Shown in pieces: positions 6,372 to 14,245 of a DNA stretch of 33,276 bases. How positions within the stretch are numbered: position 1 is the stretch's first letter; each line of letters begins with the position of its first letter. The notes beneath the pieces are model-generated. The model did no database searches and had not been told where the DNA came from. It saw only the letters and a program-made list of their open reading frames with translations. The stretch spans positions 1 through 33,276 of the forward strand of contig JAJDZM010000307.1 in assembly GCA_022824615.1 (NCBI GenBank), written 5' to 3'. The translations under genes were made by a program, and so were the position numbers. Source of the stretch: Candidatus Binatia bacterium (lineage in GTDB: Bacteria; Desulfobacterota; Binatia; Bin18).

Positions 6372-6462
6372 TCCTTCGACTTCGCTTTGCTACGCTCAGG
6401 ACGAACGGGGGGTCGCTACATAGCATTGTTATTTGCTCTAGGGAGAGCTATCCCCTACGCAC

Positions 6463-7917
6463 CTAACGCAGCAGCGCTTCCGCCAATATCGCCTTCAACT
6501 GGTCCCGCAAGTCCGAGACCTCAGCCTCGATTGCGCTGAGCTTGGCCAGCAGCTCTTGCGGGTCGCCCAAGTCGTCTGCCTGGGGGTGGGGGTTCTTGAT
6601 GTCCAGATTGTAGCCGCACGCCTTGACCTCTTCGGCGGTCACCTTCCAGGCGCGTTCCGTTTCTGTGCGGCCCGTGCGGTCCGTTCCGCCCCACCAGTCC
6701 ATGCAGTCTTGTAGATGTTCCAGCCGAATCGGCCTGGTCATGGAATAGGCTTTTTGGCCCTCGGGTACGCAGTGTTCGTAGAACCAGATATCCATGGTTG
6801 GCGCGCCCTTCTCGAAGAACAGCAGATTGGTGCCGATGGAGGCGTATGGCCGGAACACGGAATTGGGCAGGCGCACGATGGTGTGCAGGTTGCATTCTTC
6901 CATCAGGTGTTCCTTGAGTCGGGTCTTGACGCCCTCACCAAACAGCGAGCCGTCGGGCAGGACCACGGCGGCGCGTCCGCCCGGCTTCAGCAGGCGGATA
7001 ATAAGGGCCAGGAACAGGTCTGCCGTTTCCTTGGTCCGAAACTCTTTCGGGAAGTTGGCTTCAATGCCGTCTTCCTCCCTGCCACCAAAGGGCGGGTTGG
7101 TCAGGACAATATCCACCCGGTGCTTTTGCTCCCAGCTAATATAGGGTCGCGCCAGGGTGTTGTCGTGGCGCACAAAGCTCGGGTCTTCAACGCTATGCAG
7201 CAGCATATTGGTCACGCACAGCATGTGAGGGAGCTGTTTCTTCTCCACGGCCCGCAGTCCGGCCTGTATGGTCGGTTCATCCTCGGGTCGCTTAACATAG
7301 CGCTCGCGCATGTGGCGCAGCGCACAGGTCAGAAATCCTCCGGTGCCGCAGGCCGGGTCGAAAACGGTCTCGTCCGGCTTCGGGTCGGTCCGATCAACCA
7401 TAAAGGCGGTTACGGCGCGGGGCGTATAATACTCGCCGGCATTGCCCGCGGATTGCAGGTCGTTGAGAATCTGCTCGTAGATGTCGCCGAAATGCTGACG
7501 CTCGGTCAGGTCATTGAAGTCAATATCGTTGATCTTGTTGACTACCTGACGCACCAACTGGCCGGACTTCATGTAGTTGTAGGCATCCTCAAAAACATCG
7601 CGCACAACGCGGCCACGGGCTCCTGCCTGGTCAATTTCCAGGTTCTTCAGCGACGGGAACAAGTCGGCGTTGAGAAAGTTCAACAGTTCCTCACCGGTCA
7701 TGCCCTCGGGGTCGGCCGCCCAGGTCCGCCATCGGAACCGCTCGGGTATCGGAAACGTGTAGTCGTCTCCCATCACCTCCACTTCCCGGTCCTTATCGTC
7801 AATAATCTTGAGAAAAAACATCCAGCACAACTGACTGATGCGCTGGGCGTCGCCGTCTACGCCCGTGTCCTTGCGCATGATGTCCTGAATGGATTTAACC
7901 AGAGTGCGGACGGACAT
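6463..7917 (-). CDS. hsdM: Type I restriction-modification DNA methyltransferase subunit
   Basis: A 484-aa N6-adenine methyltransferase. An N-terminal HsdM helical domain (1-150) is followed by the SAM-binding motif DPACGTGGF at 187-195 and the catalytic motif NPPFGG at 274-279. A coiled C-terminal helix (about 455-484, EAEVSDLRDQLKAILAEALL) probably packs against HsdS. It modifies the host's recognition sites and, with HsdS and HsdR, forms the restriction complex. The start lies 3 bp after the hsdR stop, so the two are co-transcribed. Length and motifs are normal, with no disruption. Confidence 0.95.
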   Translation of the reverse strand: MSVRTLVKSIQDIMRKDTGVDGDAQRISQLCWMFFLKIIDDKDREVEVMGDDYTFPIPERFRWRTWAADPEGMTGEELLNFLNADLFPSLKNLEIDQAGARGRVVRDVFEDAYNYMKSGQLVRQVVNKINDIDFNDLTERQHFGDIYEQILNDLQSAGNAGEYYTPRAVTAFMVDRTDPKPDETVFDPACGTGGFLTCALRHMRERYVKRPEDEPTIQAGLRAVEKKQLPHMLCVTNMLLHSVEDPSFVRHDNTLARPYISWEQKHRVDIVLTNPPFGGREEDGIEANFPKEFRTKETADLFLALIIRLLKPGGRAAVVLPDGSLFGEGVKTRLKEHLMEECNLHTIVRLPNSVFRPYASIGTNLLFFEKGAPTMDIWFYEHCVPEGQKAYSMTRPIRLEHLQDCMDWWGGTDRTGRTETERAWKVTAEEVKACGYNLDIKNPHPQADDLGDPQELLAKLSAIEAEVSDLRDQLKAILAEALLR

Positions 7918-7920
7918 GGT

Positions 7921-10314
7921 CTACGCGGTCTCCTGATACAATGCGGCTTGCAGGTCGTGGACGGCCTGGACGAATCCTCCCTTGCCGCCAAAGGCCCTGA
8001 CCAACTGCACCGGGGTGCCCAGGTCGCTCAAGGGCGGGATGCGCAGCACGTTGGTATCGTCCAGATTCAGCACACCCTCGTCGGCGTATTTGGCCAGCAG
8101 CGCATCGAGCACGGCGCGGGCTTGGTCTCCGTACTTGGCGAACACATCGCGCTTCTTGACGTTTTCGGCGCGCTCGCGCCGGGTCAGCGGCTTGGCGTCA
8201 AAGGCCACATGACAAATCAGGTCAAAAGGGTCGAGATCCTTGCCCAGTTCCTCGACAATCGTGTCGAGCGCCAGCCCCTCGGCCTCCAACTCCTCAAGAA
8301 TGGCCTGCTTGCGTTCGGCCGCCTTCCAGCGGCGGAGAAAATCATCCAGGCTGGCAAAGCGCCGTTTCAGCGCCTTTCGGGTAAAGTCACGCAAGGACTC
8401 GGTGACCAGCTTGCCGTATTGGTCCAGATACTCAACCCGCTCGGCAACGATGCTGACGCTCACATTGTCCACATACACCTTGCGCGGTTTCTCCGGTGGA
8501 GGCCCTGGAGGAGGATCACCAATGATTGTTTCCTCTTCTTCATCGGGCGGCGCGATGGGGTCGTCCTCGCCGGGCTCGTATATCTGCACGGGCTCGCCGT
8601 CAAAGTCCGGGTCGGCAAAATGGCTGGTCGCGCCCCGGAAATCCATCAGGCTAAAGTAGAACTTGCGCGTGTCTTCGTGCACGCGGGTGCCGCGGCCGAC
8701 AATCTGCTTGAACTCGGTCATGGAGCCCACCTCGCGGTCAAGCGCGATGAGCCGACAGGTCTGGACATCCACCCCGGTCGAGAGCAGGCGCGAGGTCGTG
8801 ACCAAAACCGGGTATGTGGATTCCGGGTCAATGAAGTTGTCCAGTTGGGCCTGCCCCTCATTATCGCCACCAGTGATACGTATGACGTAACGGTGATTCT
8901 CGGCCACCAGGTCGGCGTTCTCGTTGATGAGGGCCTGGCGCATCCGGGCCGCGTGCTCCCGGTCAACGCAGAAGACCATCGTTTTCTGGAAGCGATCGCC
9001 GCTTTCCTTCAGAAATTGGGTGATCTTGCGGGCCACCAGCTTGGTCCGTTCGTCCAATACCAGATTGCGGTCAAAATCTTTAGTGTTGTAGAGGCGATCC
9101 TCGACCTCGTGCCCGTCCCGGTCCAACTGGCCGGGTTCGGGTCGGTAGCCCTCCACATCGCGGTCGATATGCACCTTAATGACTTTATAGGGGGCCAGAA
9201 ATCCGTCGTGGATACCCTGTTTGAGCGAGTAGGTATAGACCGGCTCGCCGAAGTATTCGATGTTGGACACGTAGGCCGTTTCCTTGGGTGTGGCCGTCAG
9301 ACCGATATGGGTGGCGGACGAGAAATAGTCCAGGATTTCCCGCCAGGCCGAATCCTCGGCCGCGCTGCCGCGGTGGCATTCGTCGATCACAATCAGGTCG
9401 AAGAAACCGGGCGAAAGCTCACGAAAGACTTTCTGACGGTCCTCCGGCCCGGTCAGGGCTTGATACAGACCCAGATAGATTTCATACGAGGTGTCAATCC
9501 GCCGCTTGCGGTCAATCGCGGCGCTCAGGTCCTCGGAGGAGCCGTCCGCGCGTTCGATGGTCCCGGCCCTGGGTGACAGCTTGGCCATGGCCGGACCGAA
9601 AGGCCGGAAGTCGTTGACCATGGTCTGGTCAACCAGGACGTTGCGGTCGGCCAGAAACAGGATGCGCTTCTTGCGGCCGGCCTTCCACAGCCGCCAGATA
9701 ATCTGAAAGGCGGTGTAGGTCTTACCCGTTCCGGTGGCCATGACCAGCAGGAGACGTTCGCGGCCCTTGGCAATAGCCTCGATGGCGGCGTTGATGGCGT
9801 TGAGCTGATAGTAGCGCGGGGTCTTCCCGCTGCCATCGCTGAAATAATCCTGCGTGACAACATTCTCAGTCTCGGGTTTTAGATCCTTCCAGGCACGATA
9901 GCGCGCCCACAGCTCGGACGGCGCGGGAAAGGTGTTCAGGCTGAGGTTGGTTTCCCGTTCAGGACTCAGACCGGTCCGGTCGTGGAACACAAAGCCCTCG
10001 CCATTGGAGGAAAACACAAAGGGGGTATGCAACGCCTCGGCATAGCCTAGGGACTGCTGCATGCCGTCGCCCACCGCGTGGGTGTTGTCCTTGGCTTCAA
10101 TCACCGCAATGGGGAGATTGGGCTTGTGGTACAGGACGTAATCGGCCCGCCTTCCCTCACCCCGGCTGACCAGCTTGCCGCGTACGATGATACGGCCCTT
10201 GGTGAAGCTGACCTCGCGGCGAATCTGCGTCGCCTCGTCCCAGCCGGCTTGGTATAGGGCTGGATTGATATACTTGGTGCAAACATCGCTTTCGCTGAGA
10301 CGTGTCTTTTGCAT
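7921..10314 (-). CDS. hsdR: Type I restriction endonuclease subunit (SF2 helicase-nuclease)
   Basis: A 797-aa HsdR. The N-terminal nuclease has D58 and EAK (73-75) of a PD-(D/E)XK site. The helicase motor has Walker A ATGTGKT (193-199), DECH (311-314), GLTATP (338-343) and a later VGRGTRVH motif VI. A proline- and acid-rich linker (about 595-640, with DDPIAPPDEEEE and PPPGPPPEKP) leads to the C-terminal domain (about 650-780) that joins the complex. It translocates DNA and cuts unmodified molecules. It is the first gene of the operon and reads directly into hsdM. It is intact. A very long open frame exists on the opposite strand, but its translation has no family resemblance. Confidence 0.95.
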   Translation of the reverse strand: MQKTRLSESDVCTKYINPALYQAGWDEATQIRREVSFTKGRIIVRGKLVSRGEGRRADYVLYHKPNLPIAVIEAKDNTHAVGDGMQQSLGYAEALHTPFVFSSNGEGFVFHDRTGLSPERETNLSLNTFPAPSELWARYRAWKDLKPETENVVTQDYFSDGSGKTPRYYQLNAINAAIEAIAKGRERLLLVMATGTGKTYTAFQIIWRLWKAGRKKRILFLADRNVLVDQTMVNDFRPFGPAMAKLSPRAGTIERADGSSEDLSAAIDRKRRIDTSYEIYLGLYQALTGPEDRQKVFRELSPGFFDLIVIDECHRGSAAEDSAWREILDYFSSATHIGLTATPKETAYVSNIEYFGEPVYTYSLKQGIHDGFLAPYKVIKVHIDRDVEGYRPEPGQLDRDGHEVEDRLYNTKDFDRNLVLDERTKLVARKITQFLKESGDRFQKTMVFCVDREHAARMRQALINENADLVAENHRYVIRITGGDNEGQAQLDNFIDPESTYPVLVTTSRLLSTGVDVQTCRLIALDREVGSMTEFKQIVGRGTRVHEDTRKFYFSLMDFRGATSHFADPDFDGEPVQIYEPGEDDPIAPPDEEEETIIGDPPPGPPPEKPRKVYVDNVSVSIVAERVEYLDQYGKLVTESLRDFTRKALKRRFASLDDFLRRWKAAERKQAILEELEAEGLALDTIVEELGKDLDPFDLICHVAFDAKPLTRRERAENVKKRDVFAKYGDQARAVLDALLAKYADEGVLNLDDTNVLRIPPLSDLGTPVQLVRAFGGKGGFVQAVHDLQAALYQETA

Positions 10315-10416
10315 GGCGAGCTTCTTTCATTCATCACATCTCACCCCCGTTCGCTAGCGCGCCGCCTCCCCATTCCCTTGCCCCTTGAGGCGTGTCCGCA
10401 CAACGGGCGTGTTCGA

Positions 10417-10458
10417 TTGACATGTGATTCACATGTAAGTAGGTTTTTCACATGTCAA
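10417..10458 (+). promoter_or_regulatory. Palindromic promoter/operator of the FitA-like antitoxin
   Basis: TTGACATGTGA (10417-10427) and TCACATGTCAA (10448-10458) are perfect 11-bp inverted repeats. A third half-site, CACATGT, sits at 10430-10436. TTGACA (10417-10422) is a consensus -35 element and TAGGTT (10440-10445) a weak -10 at 17 bp, so the operator covers the promoter. The right arm includes the start codon, as expected for autoregulation by a ribbon-helix-helix antitoxin. Transcription would begin at or very near the ATG. Confidence 0.65.
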
Positions 10459-10682
10459 AAATGATTCAGTTGCGAAACGTTCCCGATGCACTGCATAGGG
10501 TCCTCAAGTCCAGGGCTGCGTTGGCGGGGAAGTCGCTGTCTGACTATCTCATTGCGGAGATGCAGCGCCACGCCGAGTATCCGACCGTAGACGAGATCCG
10601 CCAGCGGCTCCACGCCCGCACCCCGGTGCGCTCCACCCTTCCACCGGCCCACATAGTCCGAGAAGAACGGGACGGCCGGTGA
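10452..10682 (+). CDS. FitA/VapB-like ribbon-helix-helix antitoxin
   Basis: A 76-aa protein. MIQLRNVPDALHRVLKSRAA, then LAGKSLSDYLIAEM, is the RHH DNA-binding domain of FitA-like antitoxins; the tail (about 48-76) would wrap a PIN-domain toxin. The start is the ATG at 10452, within the palindromic operator. An ATG at 10461 would also give a full domain, but ribosome-site spacing favours neither strongly. The stop overlaps a GTG start of a PIN-type reading frame, the normal coupling for fitAB/vapBC pairs. That toxin frame is truncated, so the antitoxin may now be an orphan regulator. Confidence 0.85.
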   Translation: MSKMIQLRNVPDALHRVLKSRAALAGKSLSDYLIAEMQRHAEYPTVDEIRQRLHARTPVRSTLPPAHIVREERDGR

Positions 10683-10783
10683 TCGTTGTTGACGCTTCGG
10701 CAATCCTGGAATTGCTCTTGGATACACCTGCCGCGCCCGGCCATCGGGCGAGCGTCAAGCTTGTTCAGACCAACCGGGCATAA
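10679..10783 (+). pseudogene. Truncated VapC/FitB-like PIN-domain toxin
   Basis: A GTG overlapping the antitoxin stop (GTGA) opens a frame that reads VIVVDASAILELLLDTPA before diverging and stopping at TAA 10781-10783, 34 residues in all. The (V)IVVDASA-x-L-E-L-L-L start with its first catalytic aspartate is characteristic of PIN ribonucleases, which are normally about 130 residues. The remaining acidic residues are absent and I do not find them in other frames downstream, so this is a remnant and not a simple frameshift. It would be inactive. Confidence 0.8.
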
Positions 10784-10907
10784 GTCTGGCAGGGCGGATG
10801 AGCCGGGGGAGGAATACGACACTACTGGCTATCAATCAGACAGTCGTTGTCGATAGGCGGTCAGGTCTTCGGCGGTTACGCCGTCCGATGACAGCGGCAA
10901 CAGTTGC

Positions 10908-11258
10908 TTAGGCCAAGGGAATAAACAGCGACTTTCTGGGCTTGCCGTTGACCGCCCGGCTGATATGTCCCTGGCCGGTGGTATCTTCGGCCAGCAGAAT
11001 CTCACCCGTGCCCAGGATGCGTTTCGTACCGTCGCTAGTCTCGATCTCGACCTCACCCTCAAGCATGACCACATACTGACGACGCGGTGCGTTGTGAAAA
11101 TCGAGATCATAGTCGCCGCCCGTTTCTCGAAAGATGACGCCGGTTGCCGGAATAAGCTCGGAGAGCCGTCCCACTCCACCCCCGTCTTTGAGCGGAATCT
11201 CGACATCCTCAAAGTGCGACTGATTATCCGGACCCGTATAGATGCGGGTGACTTTCAT
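10908..11258 (-). CDS. Cupin-domain protein
   Basis: A 116-aa protein starting MKVTRIYTGPDNQSHFEDVE. It has a single cupin barrel: DYDLDFHNAPRRQYVVMLEG contains the first cupin motif in degenerate form, and TSDGTKRILGTGEILLAEDT with GQGHIS the second. The usual HxH pair is reduced to HNAPRRQ, so metal binding is uncertain. AGGAGG lies 6 bp before the ATG at 11256-11258, which decides the start. Proteins of this size are often involved in small-molecule metabolism, but no substrate can be named. It is divergent from the alcohol dehydrogenase gene; the two may share a regulatory gap of about 130 bp. Confidence 0.75.
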   Translation of the reverse strand: MKVTRIYTGPDNQSHFEDVEIPLKDGGGVGRLSELIPATGVIFRETGGDYDLDFHNAPRRQYVVMLEGEVEIETSDGTKRILGTGEILLAEDTTGQGHISRAVNGKPRKSLFIPLA

Positions 11259-11336
11259 GCTGAGCCTCCTTTCCACAGGTTCTGAACTGTATGACACAGC
11301 CCCGTTGAGTGTCAAATGATACCGGTTGCGTCTAAC

Positions 11337-11366
11337 TGGACAGCCCTATCGCCCATGACTTATAGT
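11337..11366 (+). promoter_or_regulatory. Candidate promoter of the alcohol dehydrogenase gene
   Basis: TGGACA (11337-11342) and TATAGT (11361-11366) are separated by 18 bp and lie 27 bp upstream of the start codon, with GAGAGGAGAA as the ribosome site. Each hexamer differs from consensus at one position. Confidence 0.4.
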
Positions 11367-11392
11367 GATGCGGCTAAAGAGAGGAGAACACG

Positions 11393-12475
11393 ATGCGTGC
11401 CGTAGTGATGCTGAACCATGAACTGACAGTGGAAGATATTCCTGTTCCAGAGCCCGGACCGGGCGAAGTCCTGGTCAAAACCCTGGCCTGTGGGATTTGC
11501 GGCTCGGACCTGCATGCGCTGAAGCATACGGAAAAGCTGGTTGAGGTTTCGGAGCGCTCCAACGGCGTGTTTAATATGGACCTCAGCCGGGGCATCGTCA
11601 TGGGCCACGAGTTCTGTTTCGAGGTGGTTGACCACGGGCCGAACACGGATCGCAGCCTTAAAGCTGGCACCCGCGCGGTTTCCATGCCGGTCCTCATTCG
11701 ACCGACCGGTGTCGAGACGGTTGGCTACTCAAATGACAATCCAGGCGGCTATGGGGAGTATATGCGCCTGAGTGAAAAGCTGTTGCTTGCAGTCCCGAAC
11801 GGCCTGCCGACGCACAAAGCCGCCCTGACCGAACCCATGGCGGTCGGCCTGCACGCGGTTGAAATGGCGCGGATGACACAAGACGACGTGCCGCTGGTCA
11901 TCGGTTGCGGGCCGGTCGGTCTGGCCGTTATTGCGTCGCTACGGATGAAAGGCGTGCAGCCCATTATAGCCGCGGATTTCTCCCCCCGCCGCCGTCAGCT
12001 CGCACAGGCCGTGGGCGCGGATATCGTCATCGACCCCGCCGAGCAGTCGCCGTATACCAGTTGGCAGGAGGCTGCGGTCTGGGCCGACCCGAGTACGGCT
12101 CCGCCTCAGCCGCCTTGGGCTTCGGGTCCGCCGTTGCGACCGGCCGTCATATTCGAGTGCGTCGGTGTCCCTGGGGTCATTGACCAGATCATGGCCGCGG
12201 CCCCCCAGGGCACCCGGATTGTGGTGGTGGGCGTGTGTATGGAAAAGGACAGCTTTGAACCCATGTTCGGGATCAACAAAGAGCTGAATCTGCAATTCGT
12301 CCTCGGCTATAGCGGGGAAGAATACGCCTCCACCCTGCGACACATTGCTGAAGGCCAGATTATTACCGACCCCTTAATTACGGGGACCGTGGGGATAGAG
12401 GGAGTCCCCCAGGCATTCAAAGACCTGCACTCGCCTGAGCAGCACGCAAAAATTATTGTGGAACCCTGGCACTGA
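11393..12475 (+). CDS. Zinc-dependent alcohol dehydrogenase family protein (MDR)
   Basis: A 360-aa medium-chain dehydrogenase. The catalytic zinc site is visible as GICGSDLH (C36) and GHEF (H72, E73). The NAD(P) Rossmann motif GCGPVGLAVI follows at about 168-177. The four closely spaced cysteines of the structural zinc loop are absent. A proline-rich insert (AVWADPSTAPPQPPWASGPP, about 229-248) is unusual and occupies a surface position in the nucleotide-binding domain. The substrate is unknown. A DUF1326 protein follows after 10 bp and is probably co-transcribed. The start is fixed by the ribosome site GAGAGGAG. Confidence 0.9.
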   Translation: MRAVVMLNHELTVEDIPVPEPGPGEVLVKTLACGICGSDLHALKHTEKLVEVSERSNGVFNMDLSRGIVMGHEFCFEVVDHGPNTDRSLKAGTRAVSMPVLIRPTGVETVGYSNDNPGGYGEYMRLSEKLLLAVPNGLPTHKAALTEPMAVGLHAVEMARMTQDDVPLVIGCGPVGLAVIASLRMKGVQPIIAADFSPRRRQLAQAVGADIVIDPAEQSPYTSWQEAAVWADPSTAPPQPPWASGPPLRPAVIFECVGVPGVIDQIMAAAPQGTRIVVVGVCMEKDSFEPMFGINKELNLQFVLGYSGEEYASTLRHIAEGQIITDPLITGTVGIEGVPQAFKDLHSPEQHAKIIVEPWH

Positions 12476-12485
12476 GGAGGACAGT

Positions 12486-13124
12486 ATGGCTGATATACAG
12501 GATTGGACCCTTCAGGGCGACTGGTTCGATGTGTGCAGTTGCGATATCGCCTGTCCGTGTGAATTTGCCCAGCCCCCTACAAACAATCACTGCGAGGGCG
12601 TCTTGGCCTACCATGTCCGAGAAGGGCTGTACGGCTCAACCCGTCTCGATGGGCTGAATGTCCTTGCCGTGGCCAGCTTTAGCGGTAATGTCTGGGCCGG
12701 TGAGGCCAAAATCTCACTGGGGCTGTTTATTGACGAACAGGCAGATACGCAACAGCGTGAGGCACTTCAACTCATCTTTTCCGGGCAGGCCGGCGGATTC
12801 ATGGCCGGGTTTGCGCGCTCGATTGGTGAGGTGCGCGGGATTGAGTTTGTGCCAATCACCTTTGATATTGCCGACGACTTGGCCTTTTGGAAAGCGGAGA
12901 TTCCCGATCGCGTCACGGCCTCTGCCGAGGCGCTGACCGGACCGACCACCCCGAAAGGGAAACGGGTGCAGTTGCTGAATCCGCCCGGTTCCGAAGTGGG
13001 GCCCGGCCAGGTCGCGACCTGGGGCAAAACGGTTGACAATCGGGTCAACGCCTACGGTCTTGAGTGGGATTGGGCCGGGAAATCGAGCAAACACATCCCT
13101 TTTGACTGGAGTGGACCCGCATAG
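12486..13124 (+). CDS. DUF1326-domain protein
   Basis: A 212-aa protein starting MADIQDWTLQGDWFDVCSCD. The N-terminal cysteine cluster C17, C19, C23, C25 and C36 (CSCDIACPCEF...HC) is the hallmark of the DUF1326 family. It suggests metal or redox chemistry, but the function is not established. The ATG at 12486 has GAGGAGG upstream, overlapping the end of the dehydrogenase gene. The two genes are therefore coupled and could act on one substrate. The rest of the protein is a mixed alpha/beta domain without motifs that I recognise. Confidence 0.85.
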   Translation: MADIQDWTLQGDWFDVCSCDIACPCEFAQPPTNNHCEGVLAYHVREGLYGSTRLDGLNVLAVASFSGNVWAGEAKISLGLFIDEQADTQQREALQLIFSGQAGGFMAGFARSIGEVRGIEFVPITFDIADDLAFWKAEIPDRVTASAEALTGPTTPKGKRVQLLNPPGSEVGPGQVATWGKTVDNRVNAYGLEWDWAGKSSKHIPFDWSGPA

Positions 13125-13176
13125 CCCGGCCCCTGGCGCTGCTCAGGAACTGCAAAAAATAAGACTAAAACCGAAA

Positions 13177-13222
13177 TGGCGGGAGAAGACTCATGCAAGG
13201 GGCTCATGAGCTTCCCCCGCCA
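13177..13222. repeat. Long imperfect hairpin between DUF1326 and the secreted protein
   Basis: TGGCGGGAGAAGACTCATG (13177-13195) pairs with CATGAGCTTCCCCCGCCA (13205-13222), with one mismatch and one bulge and a 9-nt loop. There is no T tract on either side, so it is not a standard intrinsic terminator, although it lies between two convergent genes. A purine-rich tract (13224-13250) follows. It may be a bidirectional transcript end or a REP-like element. The rest of the 173-bp gap shows nothing else. Confidence 0.55.
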
Positions 13223-13297
13223 CTGGAAGGAGGAAGAAAGAAGGAAAGCTATTGGTCAGACGGGGCAACACCCGTCAGTATTCAACCTGTCCGCCAA

Positions 13298-13993
13298 TTA
13301 TTCGGATAAATATTCAACTTTCTCCAGAAAAGCCTTGGCCCCCCCGGACGTCCCTCTGGTATTCATCTGAAAGCCGAATCGGCTAATCGGGGGCACAACC
13401 GTCTGACCAAACTGCGTACGGAAGGCCTGGTCCAAATCAAATTCCGTCACCACCCGCTCGCCCACCGGTACCCCGCAGGGAGTACAGAAATAGCGTCCGC
13501 CGGTTTTATAGTAATTCCCCGTATACGCCTGATTTGCCTGCTCTTTTTCCCCTAAGAAGAGGCCGATAAAATACGGGGCATTGGGGACGAAGAGCGATCC
13601 GCTCTTTATCTTTTTTGTCCCAAACGTGGTCATCACCGCAATAGGAACCGCAGTAATCCCCTGGCTCCAATCCGCCCCGTGCGGATAGCGTTCGACTCCC
13701 CAATGAATACGAATCCGCTTGACCGGGGACACATGCAGGGGCAACTCGAACAGGCCGGCCTTTCGTCGGGCAGTATGTAAGACGAGTCGATTATTTTTGA
13801 AGTGCGGCTGTAAATCGTCTGCGTCCAGACGAAAGGTAAATCCCTGCTGCTTCAACCATTCCTCCGCCGGACCATCCGGATGGCCAGAGAAATCAATTGT
13901 ATGCAGCGGGGCCGCCGTTGCCCCAGGAGTGCCCAACCACAGCAGACACACGCTCAGAATGCTGAAAAGAAGAAACGTGTCCTCCAACAGCAT
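13298..13993 (-). CDS. Secreted protein of unknown function
   Basis: A 231-aa protein starting at the ATG at 13991-13993. The hydrophobic stretch FLLFSILSVCLLWLGTPGAT followed by AAP is a probable Sec signal peptide with cleavage near TAA. The mature part reads like a compact beta-rich domain (HTIDFSGHPDGPAEEWLKQQ; RIRIHWGVERYPHGADWSQG; PYFIGLFLGEKEQANQAYTG) and has one CTPC pair. It ends FLEKVEYLS. This recalls periplasmic proteins with a carbohydrate-binding-like layout, such as DUF3047, but I cannot assign it. A longer frame extends upstream to 14062 but adds no sensible N-terminus. Neighbours give no clue. Confidence 0.6.
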   Translation of the reverse strand: MLLEDTFLLFSILSVCLLWLGTPGATAAPLHTIDFSGHPDGPAEEWLKQQGFTFRLDADDLQPHFKNNRLVLHTARRKAGLFELPLHVSPVKRIRIHWGVERYPHGADWSQGITAVPIAVMTTFGTKKIKSGSLFVPNAPYFIGLFLGEKEQANQAYTGNYYKTGGRYFCTPCGVPVGERVVTEFDLDQAFRTQFGQTVVPPISRFGFQMNTRGTSGGAKAFLEKVEYLSE

Positions 13994-14158
13994 GTAGATG
14001 CCGGACGCGTTTATTCTTCGAGTCCACACCACACCGTAACGACGAAGGCTCCGTGTCTGCATAATTCCCCATGCGCGGTCGAGCCGTCTATTTTGCTGAC
14101 GAGCGGAGCCGAGTGCAAGGTCGCCCTCCAGACCGGTCTTCCGCCTCTCTTTTCGAGC

Positions 14159-14187
14159 TTGACGCTGTTCGCATTCCGGCCGAAAAT
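14159..14187 (+). promoter_or_regulatory. Candidate promoter of the LLM-family gene
   Basis: TTGACG (14159-14164), a 17-bp spacer and GAAAAT (14182-14187) lie 59 bp before the start codon. The -10 match is weak. The preceding part of the 252-bp gap shows no other structure. Confidence 0.3.
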
Positions 14188-14245
14188 GGCTCGCGGCGTA
14201 TCACAAAAACCCCCATCCCACGTGTCAATAGAGAGGAGAACACAT

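Noticed and set aside
6715..9576. A 953-codon open frame on the plus strand opposite hsdM and hsdR
   Set aside because: It is fully antisense to two well-recognised genes, has no ribosome site, and its translation is low-complexity and matches no family. GC-rich codon use on the minus strand explains the lack of stops.
10832..10907. A short minus-strand stretch reading SSDGVTAEDLTAYRQRLSD after the cupin gene
   Set aside because: It looks protein-like but has no start of its own, lies out of frame with the cupin, and could not be tied to a family. It might be a gene scrap.
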